A model generated the notes under the pieces. That model ran no database searches. It saw only the letters and a program-made list of their open reading frames with translations, and was not told the origin of the DNA. A program made the translations under genes and the position numbers. 64,000 bases of DNA, taken from Owenia fusiformis. Taxonomy: Eukaryota > Annelida > Polychaeta > Sabellida > Oweniidae. The stretch is taken from positions 22,242,822 through 22,306,821 of the forward strand of contig CAIIXF020000008.1 of the NCBI GenBank assembly GCA_903813345.2, written 5' to 3'. Shown here piece after piece: positions 48,301 through 58,900 of this stretch (position 1 is its first letter; every line of letters starts with the position of its first letter).

Positions 48301-51300
48301 ATATACCTATTGCACTATTTCTAAAAATATATATTAAACAGTATGAAACTATTTATAAAGTCTGCCATGTCAATGTTCCACAACTGGATGCAACTGGATG
48401 ACTCTCGCTGCAGTTAGCGTCATCCAAGATGGTTGCTGAAATTATTTAGTTTTTGACAAACCTCAGATTTCAGCTAAACTAAGCTGAATCTTGATCCAAA
48501 AGTTTCGCCATGCAAACTAATAATAAAACTATGATTGTAAAAAAACACAATTAAATGCCCAAACTTCCGCAATGTTAGAGAATTTATTAGAAACAGGCTT
48601 CACTTAGATTGACTCTAACTGAAGTTGATGATGACAGCTTCAGTGAGAGTCTTTCTAAGTGAAGCTGTTTTCTTTAAAATCCACCCATATCGCGGTTGTT
48701 AGAGCATTTATCTGTGGTTGTTTAGCTGAAATCGGAAGTTTGTTGAAAACGAAAGAATTTCGAAAACCACCTTGAATGACGCTAACTGCAGTTAGAGTCA
48801 TCCAGTTGTGGAACAGTGCATGTGCATATGAAATAAGAAAAGCAGATACAAAGCAAAAGCCTCAGATTAGTAAAAGACAGTGTTAGCTGAAATAAGAACA
48901 TATAAAACATAACACAAAAAATGTACAATTTAACACAATATAATACAATATTAAAATGTTAGAAGTAAAAGGCCCAGGGGTCTTGTCAAAATGTCAACAT
49001 TGTTTCTCCAAAGTATTTTATTGAAGGATTAGACCCCCCTCCCTCCTCCTAATTGTTGAAACTTCCAGAAGTTAAATTCATTTTTTATTTGAACTTCCAC
49101 CACTTGCTGGTCAACGTGCAATTTTACCCTTCTCTAAAAGTAATAAAAAAAATTACTTTTATGTAAAAGTTACAAACTGATGTTTGACACAACCCCTCAA
49201 TAAAGGCAATTCTAAGTATTTATTTATTTATTTATTTATTTATTTTATTAAAGTGTCACTTGTATCATATCATACAACCAGCCCTATCTGGGCTTATGAG
49301 ACACATTTGAACATTTTAAAATAACTAGTTATTGTTTAAAAATAAAGTCTTTCCTGATCTGCATTATGTCAATTAAATACTGACCAAACATCTTAGTGTA
49401 TCTTTTACTTTTAAAAATGTCACTTAAAGTCAGACTCTCTATTTCCAATTTTTCAAAGAACTCATTTCTTTTTTTCTTATATGCACTACAATCAAAAATA
49501 AAATGCTTTTCATCTTCGATTTCACCCGACTTACAAATGTTACAAAAACGCTCATTTACATTGGTATTTACAAATCTGCCAGTTTCAATATGCAAAGGTA
49601 GAATTCCATACCGAAACTGTGAAATCAGTGATCTAGTGCCTCTTGGCAAGTCACATAAAATGAATTGATCTGGTTTAAAGTCTGTTTTAAAAGTAACATA
49701 TGTACGTAATTTACGTTGTTCAAGAATTTCCTGATGCCATTTTTCTTTTTGTTTCTTCATTAGTCTGGTTCGTGCCACACGTAAGTCAATATATGTTTGA
49801 TCACGGTAGTGCTCTTCAAAATTTAAATCAATGCACAGTTTTTTAAAGTCGCTGCACCAACTTGCTTTCCCATTTTGATAATCTTCCATGAACACTCTTT
49901 TAGTGATACGATTATTATTCATGAATGTAATTCTGTTCCAAAGACGTATAATATCTAATTTTCTAGTGTCTAATGGTGTCATCCATGTCAAATCACCGTA
50001 CATTGCTGGGATAGATGCAAATCTATGCACACCTAGAAATGCCCTCATTGCCCTGTGTTGGATATTGTCAGTACATTGATAAGTTTTGTTTCCCCAAACG
50101 CCGGACTCATAATTCAAAATTGGGAGTATACATGTGTTATAAAGTCTTGTGTATGCTGTATAGAAAAGTCCATTGTGTTTCCTAAATTTTGTGATGAGGC
50201 CCCCCAAAGCTCGGCCTGCTGCTGCGCTTGGATTTTCAGCAGTTGTAGTGAAGTTAAGTGTTTCATCTAATATACATCCAAGATACTTATATTGCGTGGC
50301 GGTTTCTAAATGCTTTGTTCCAAATGTAAATTTGAAATCTGATCTGGGAGTACTATTTTTACGATAATGCACTATATTGGATTTATCAATATTAACATTA
50401 ACTCTCCATTTATGGCACCACTTATAAGCTAGATTTAACAATTCTTGCAAGTTCTTCTCATTTTCAGACAATATAGCAATGTCATCGGCAAATAACAAAC
50501 ATGAAATTATATCATCACCAAACTTAATACCCAACCCAGCTGATTTTAATTCTTGGGCCAAATCGTTTATGAATATAGAAAATGCTGTTGTGGAAATATT
50601 GTCCCCCTGGCGGCATCCTGTTTCTGTAGTGAACCAGTCAGTTAGTTTATTATTGACGTTAACTGTACTCTGTGTGTGTGCGTACATGCTACTCAGTGTC
50701 TGATACATTTTCCCATTTATACCAAGTTTTCTAAGCTTTAGAAGTAAACAATCTCTATTAATTTTATCGAAACATTTTTCCAGGTCGATGTAGCATATAA
50801 AAGAAGATTGGCCCTTTGCCTTTCTATTTCTTATGATAGTTGTGATAACAAATAGATGGTCCACACAAGATCTTAATTTCCTAAATCCATTTTGTTCGTC
50901 AACAATCTTGGTTTCAGCAAACTGGGAAAGTCAAGTATTTATAACAGAACTATAGAGCTTAGCCATTGTACATAGGAGACTAATGCCTCTATAGTTAAGT
51001 GGAATTCGTGGGTCCTTTATACGACTCTTAGGTATTGGTTTTATAATGGCCTTTTTCCACTGTTCTGGGTAAAGGCCAGTTGTAAATATTTTATTGAAGA
51101 GTGCTATAAGTAGCGTTAAAGATGCATCATTTTGGAATACTTCAGCGGGTAAGTAATCAATTCCTATGGCTTTACCTTTCTTTATATTCTTGATTACAGT
51201 CCCTACTTCATCCATTGTGATTGTCTCATTTAGTTTGTTCAGTTCTTCCTGATTGTCAGGACCTTGATTATCAGCATCAAAAAACCTATTATCTTCCATG

Positions 51301-52981
51301 TCGTTTTTCAGATTAAGAAGGTCTTGATAAAATTCATCGTCAAACTCAGTGTTTTCAGATTTCTTATATAATGATTCAAACTGATCACGCCATACATTTA
51401 GAACATCCTTTTCCCCTGATAAAATTTTTCCATCTTTATCAATCACCTCATTTGGAATACTAGTTTTACACTTTTTTGATGGGCCTAAATTTTCAATTTC
51501 TTTCCAAAATTCTTTAGGGTCATTTGTGTTTAGATGTTCAATTAATAGGCGCTTTGAGAGGTTAAATTTTCTTTTAGCTCTACTAACTAAGTATTAGATC
51601 AATTCCATTTCTTCCAAACTGCATGCCACCTCAAATCATTGTATCATACAATAGAAAGAGAACAGAGATGGAGATGGCATGGCTGACTGGTCAAGCTAAG
51701 CAGTCCTGAGTTTGGAATTGAGCAGTGTTATAAGATTAGTAAAGTTTGAAGCAAACTTAAAGCAAATAGTCTTGCATCATTAGATCCTGTATTTTACCCA
51801 TGAATATGTTATATTAGTTTTAAAGTTCAGTGTTCTGGAGACTATTTCTTGTAAATATTATGAATTAGTATTCAGGATATTAAATCATCTTTTAAGATCT
51901 TTTACAATGGCTATAGCGAAAGACACTTGAAATTCAGAATTACAATCTATATTTTTTAGAAACAGATTTCTATGTTGTTTTGTATTTGTCCAATGTTATC
52001 ATTTTTCCAGAGGCATAATGCAAGACTACTACATCTCCATAAAGCCATTATGATTTTACAAATGAACACAATGTAAATACTGAACATCTACTGCATCAGT
52101 ACACAGCACCTAATATTATGTGTACACTATTATGGAGAATTGGCTTTACAGGTATGTAGAAATACAGAACAGAAGAGTGGAGTAAATCATGCATAGATGA
52201 ACACAACTGGTCACCTCTATATAGTTTCCCAAGGGTGGTCTGTCTGAAGCCTGGGGGGACTGCCCCCATAGCCTGGAGAACATCTGTTGCACTAGTCTAG
52301 AAATAAGAAAAACTTATGATCAATAAAACAGTAAGGGGTTGCTCTATAGCTATTTGGGTGCTGATTTTTCTGCCTCTTGTCCATATAGATTTATATACCA
52401 GAGTGTAACTGTTGTTTTACATACATAAATTATGTAAATTCTATTGTATTCGGTAAACAGATCCAAAAGTCCCCCCCACTTAAAATTAAACACATGTACA
52501 GAACAATTGAATGTTTTACCATAATAACAATTATTATTAGGTAAGTAGCAGAAGTAATATATAAAAAGCCCTTCTCATTACAAATGCATTAATTTTATAT
52601 ATCTTCCAAACAAGTGACTACAGCACACAACTGTGCGACAGAATTTCCCCACTTAATTCTTTAAAAAAACAAAGGAGATTTCAAATAAACATTTGTTAGA
52701 CAAACTAACAAGATCACACTTTCTGAGCCAAAGGCTTGTTATATCAAAGATGTCAAATACACTAAGCTAAAAGACTCGGTTATTGTTTGTGTTTGTTGTT
52801 TACATTTCAAGTTTTTTCAACATGAAAGTCAGTGAGAGATTAATAAATTGGACCAAAAATAGTGTTAGTTTTCCCATTAAGAGGTGTTCCAATTAGAGAG
52901 TTGTTCAGATATACAGGTATTGCTGTAATTTTTAATACCTCCTTCACTGCAGCTTTGACTTTCTTCCACAGGAACTTGCCA
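33356..52981 (-). CDS. NPHP1: NPHP1 exons 11-25: C-terminal nephrocystin homology region
   Basis: Exons: 52939-52981, 52215-52296, 47884-47978, 47353-47428, 47025-47152, 46657-46767, 46244-46326, 45910-45986, 40948-41047, 40485-40597, 40138-40211, 39877-39921, 38891-38920, 33800-33916, 33356-33505. Exon 23 (38891-38920) is only 30 bp (ten residues, mostly Arg and Ser) and its donor is GTTAGT, so it is the least certain exon. The last exon encodes [20 protein letters not shown] and ends FCNTK then TAA. The large introns are 12 (47979-52214), 18 (41048-45909) and 23 (33917-38890). Confidence 0.92.
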
Positions 52982-55900
52982 CTACAAACAACAGGCCAAA
53001 TATGTTAGTTTTTAAACACAGAAATATTCACACTAAGTTGCCACATAAAATCATATAGCCACAAACAGTTGTAGTTGATTGTGGGTTAATGTAATTCAAA
53101 GATTGGTTAGTGTTTTTGATATATACCTCTTTTATACTTATGGCTTTTTTACGGGTACTGTAAGAGAATCATTTGACATGATTAAGTGTTTTGCGTTCCT
53201 TGATTACTAGAAACATAATTCATGTTTTTACACTACCTCAGAGTATGTATAAATTTATGTATTTCTCACTTATTGCAATTCAACTTTTTCTGTTCAATCA
53301 TTGAAGAAAATTCAATCAATTATTTGAATCAATGTTAGCTATGTTGCATATGTTGGAATTGTCTTCAAATTACCTTTGTGATCCTTTCAACTCAGTCTCT
53401 TCTTCATCTACAGGAAAATTGAAGATATAAGATTAATAATGAACATGTGCTATCAATTAAGAATTCACTACAAAATATCACAATTTGAACCACAGCTAAA
53501 ATCCTGCAAAAAAACAAAACATAATCGTTATAATGTTTGTAGAACAACACTTTACAAGCCACAGTCAAACTTGCTAAAAAATAAGTTCAAAGTTTAATAT
53601 GACACACAATGTACCGCTTACTTTATGAAAATATTTTACAGAAGCAGTTAAACAGTTAAAGATGCAAATTATTTGAGTACTTGTTACAAATAATTTGGAG
53701 TCTTGGTAAGTTATACAAAGGTGTATTGATCAGGCTTTTTCAGTTTACATTCTTGTAGCAAGTACGGGATCACATCCAATATTCAAAAGTTAAAGAATGA
53801 GGGGATTTTCACTAAGGAGAATGGGGTAAATGATGATTTGATTATTGGAAATGTTGACTTTCAAACGAAATCCAAATAGATGATAAATCAACATTTTCAT
53901 TTCGTAATATATGGGGGATGGAAAACCAACTAACTGTGTTTATCCAGAGCTTTTGATATTGGACAGCATCCCTAATGAAAAAAATTAAAGAATATGGTTA
54001 ATTCTCTCACCTGATTCTGGACTTTGCACATCCCTAAGTGGATTAATCTCTTTGAGGAATGTGATTGGTACCATACCCTGTTTCCCTTTACTGTTCTCAG
54101 CCACCAGCCATCCATCTTCCCTGAAACACATGCAAGGCAAGGTCAATGAATAATTCTAACAAAACAACTTTTACTTTGATTCAACAGTAATTAATAGTGT
54201 AGTCATTGATTCATCTGACTTGAATGTTTCAAAATCCATCTCGAAATCATGTCCATATGCCATTTTTATTGAAAATTATGAACTATTTGAAATATTCCAA
54301 ACTAAATCGCATGCTGAAAAATTGCTAGGTAAAAGTATTATTTAAAAATACCACTGGTGATATATTTAATCCAAAGAGAGCAACACTAGGTGGGAAATCT
54401 GTGTAGGGAGAAATTGTCCTTGTATCATTATTTTCTAATAATTTTCCTCATTTATTTTTGCCCTTTGAATTTGTGATTTTTATTCAGACTAATACAAGGC
54501 TATTTCAGACTAATACAAGGCATAAACATCCAAGATGTCACCACCTGCCATTTGTTACAGATGCTGACAACCAAACACCAATCACCATCCACAAAAATTG
54601 GAGACCGCCTCTGGTGGTGATATAAAAACCGAAAATTGTTCCAGCATGCTAGCAATGTATTAGAAGATGGAAGGCTACCTGAGTTCTACAACTGTAAGTG
54701 TCTCTCCTTTCTTAAATGAAAGATCATCATCTTCTTCAGCCTCAAAGTCATCAAGGGCCTCATACTGCTGAATCTGGATTCAGTTATTATTCAAAATAAG
54801 AATATAACTCTCAGTCTCATATAACTCACTCATAAAAACAATAGAACTTATCTTTTGTCTATTTTATCTAGTCTAGTAACACTCAGTTTTATAGGGTGAA
54901 GAAAAATACAGAATGTAAAGCATAATTATAATGATACTTATTTATCAAGAATAATATTCAATCTACAAGTACAGTTCTCTTAAAGTCAAGGCAACAGTAG
55001 TAGGAATGATTGGAGTAAAGCATACTGTATATTCAGCTGTTGTATCTCCACCTTCAAGCTCTTCATCTTCATCATCCTCCCCTTCTTCATCTTCTTCATC
55101 ATCTTCTTCTTCAGAGTCATATTCGTCATCATCTTCTTCACTAAAAAATTCAACAATATTCAGATTGAAAGCATTATACAGAGAACTCACTAACCATTAT
55201 TTGACTACATGAACTGTGTACATCCTTTGTTAACAATTCACTAACTCTCAGATGCTGAAATTGAAATCATTTCACCCATACAACAATACATCAATATTTA
55301 ATAAGTGTTTAATGTTTATTCATTGATACATGTGCACTGTTCCTGTTATTTTAAAATCAAACTGACAGTTTACAATTTTACAACCACAGAAGAATCCAAA
55401 CGCAAGGAATCAATATTGGCAAGTTTAATACATACATTTTTACATTTATTCAGTCTTAGTAATATTATCAGGTATTTTTACAATTATTTTTGCTCACATA
55501 TTATTTAAAAAAGAAAAATTCATTACATTCCAATACTAGTTCTACTTACAACAGCCGCTTGGCGAGTTTCTTTGCCATAGCAGTTTTCATGCGTCTATAT
55601 AGGAAACAACAGCACTTCGTTAGATAAAAAATTTACTAGTTCACACACTCAGGTATAAAGCACAGAAATGATGAGAAAACAGTCTTTAAATTATATAACA
55701 GAGATTAACTCAAACCTTAATCTAAGAAAGAGAAAAGCTAAAAAATAATCAGAAAGGTTAAAAATCAAACAACAAGGAAAGAGAAGCAGTCAATTTTCAA
55801 AACTAGTGACCAATTGTAAAATTGGTGATCTATTGTCAAAAATAGTCATCTATTCATCAAAAGTATTTATCTATTGTCAAAAGTAGCAATTTATAGCCAA

Positions 55901-58900
55901 AGTAGTACTTGTCAAAAGTAGTTATCTATTGCCAAAGATAATTATCTCATTTGCCAAAACTAGTGATTTAGTGGTCAAATGTTATTATCTACTCAAAAAT
56001 AGTGATCTATTTTCAAAAGAATTTACCTAAAGTTAAAAGTTATCTATTGCAAGGTAGTTAGCTGTTGTCAGAGTACTTACCTACTTGTACTTGTCAAAAG
56101 TACTGATCTATTGTCAAAGTAGTTATCTGTTGTCAGAGTATACTTATCTATTGTCAAAAGTAGTGATCTATTGTCAAAGTATTTATCTGTTGTCAGAGTA
56201 CTTATCTACTTGTACTTGTCAAAAGTAGTGATCTATTGTCAAAGTAGTTATCTTTTGTCAGAGTATACTTATCTATTGTCAAAAGTAGTGATCTAATTTT
56301 CAAAAGTATAGTAATCTAACACACTAGTAAATCAAGTAAGTCAAAAACATGAGAAACAAATTAATTCCAACACACTTGTAACTTTATATGAACAATACCT
56401 TTCCTCATCCTCCTCTAAGTCTTCATCATCCTCTTCATCTGTGTATTCCTCATCATCTACAAAGCCATAATACCCTTAGCTCAATAGCTAGTAGTAACAA
56501 CTCTCTGACTATGATATTCCTTACATTACTCTTAACAATAAGGTAATACACAAATCACACTTCACTGGTAACTCTAGTCTCGACCTATTCAGTTTATGTT
56601 ACCTTCTTCTGTGATCTCACTCTCCTCGCCATCTCCAACCCCTTTCTTCTTCACCTTGCGGAAATATGACTCTTCCACTTCATCTGGCTCCAACTTATCA
56701 TTCAATTTCTTCAAAGTTTCCTGAAATCAAATAACATGTAATGTACACTTATATCAATATACCAGTATATGTATATAAGCACGTGTGAGCATTCCCTTAT
56801 TGATTTTAATTTGTTTATTTTTGCATTTTAAATCTTCAACAACTTCCACATTTTTGGATGGACATTGTCTTTGAATTGCTTCCAAAGTTTTACTCTATCG
56901 ATATATGAAATAGCATTTGCACAGAGAAAAAATCTCATTTCTTCTGAGTCTTACAGTGAACTTTTATTTATTTTTAACAAATGATATGATCACATGCATA
57001 TTGCATGTCTCTGCTTATCAAATTAAATTATTTGGATCTAGCATCTAAATCTGAACTGGATGTGGTTAAGGAATAAAAATCTGGACAGCACATACACCAG
57101 TTGTGGGGGAATAACTCTATATGCTTACTTACTTTTATTCCTTCAATCTTTTTGATTTCTGCTTTTTGTTTCTTCTCAAAATCAGACACCTTCTTAGGTT
57201 CATCTCCCTAGGAATATAACAAAACTGCATACAGAAAGCATACATTATTATCTTTAAGTTGTTCTGTGCCCTATTGAAATACAGAAACAATATTACTTCA
57301 ATATATTTCATATTATTCCTACAAACTAGTGTTGTTTGTCTTTGAAATGTTGCGTGCCTTCAGCGCTTCCTTGTGATTAATAAAATACAAGCCGAAGATC
57401 ATAAAGTAAAAGACTTTAAAGTACAGATACACAGTATTACAAGTAATACAGAAAGTAGCAGTGCATGAAATAAGGATTTTTTAACCTAGACATTTAACCA
57501 GCCATATTGTATTTCCCCAGGCCGGACTCTTAAGAGTTTCACTTGGTGGGGACTGTTCAAACACAAAAATGCATAACTTCAATATTGTACAATACCTTTT
57601 TTAATTCTTGAGCTCTTTTTAGTAAATTTTCAGCAGTTTTATTGCATTCATTACAGGTTTGGAACAGTTCTTTCAGTTTCTTTGATCTATTTTTTATAGT
57701 AGAGTCCTCAAGATTCACTTGACTTTCTTCTGCTAATATGTCAACCTACAGATAAACCAAAAAGCAGAAAATAATATATAAGTAATATATTCCGTTCACA
57801 ATGTAAATGAGGCACACGGTGAATAATACCATTCACAAAAATCAAAAACTGAGCACTTTTACAGACATCAATAGTGTCATGATATAGGGACAGAAAGTAT
57901 TGGCATTTTAAAAGTAAGAAACAAGTTGATTCCTAAAAAGTTCAAATCAATCCATCCAGTGTTTTTGGTTTTTATGAACGTAAAACATAAACCAAGCTTT
58001 CTAGAAAAATCTGTCTAGGTGTAGGATTAGACTATCTCTAAGAATATGGTCCACTATCAGGAAGGTAAAGATTAAAAGGTGGATTGGATCGAATGGATTG
58101 GATTCATGTAAAAGGTGGATTGGATTGGGATTCTTCAAAATATAGATTTTCCTTAAAAAATTTATATTGATCTCCCATCAGAAGAATAATGCTCTCCTCA
58201 CTTCCACAATGTCAAATAATGTTATATCATTTTGCTTGGGTGGGCCAGAAGGGTGACCTGATACACAATCTTATTCATTCCAAGGGTAATTTTAGACATT
58301 TCATAAATCACAAGGCAGACTTTTGAAGTCGAAGATCCATATCATCTGTTTTAAATTCAAACAGAACATGGCAGAAATGTCTTGGGAACACCCACACATC
58401 AATTTGAATGACAGTTTATATCTACAAAACTATGTTTATTGTCTTATAAATGTTGATTTACAAGGGAGAGCAGTTAAATACTTTAGAGAATCTATCAACT
58501 AATTGAGGTATGTCATTGCTTTGTCGATTCCTTAAAGGGACCCAAGTAATCACAAAATACTTAAGGCCAAAGGAAATTGCTTAGAGGGAGATCAACTGAA
58601 AACATCCATATTTTGAAGATTCCCGATCCAATCCACCTTTTACATGAATCCAATCCACTCGATCCAATCCACCTTTTAATCTCTACCATCAGGAATGTCT
58701 GTCATACTACTGCCCCCTACTTTTATCCAATATCTTTTGGTTGCAATGGCAATTTTGGATTATGACTAAAATATTATGGTGTACTAAATTTCCTATCTAT
58801 CATCAGAGGGAATAACATAGAGTTACTCATGTCTCTTGCTTTTTTTACACCACACCATGAACTATTCTTTTATCTTATCTAAAACCCTGATTTGTATTTA

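Noticed and set aside
55006-55212. Serine-rich plus-strand frame
   Set aside because: Antisense shadow of the acidic NPHP1 exon 7.
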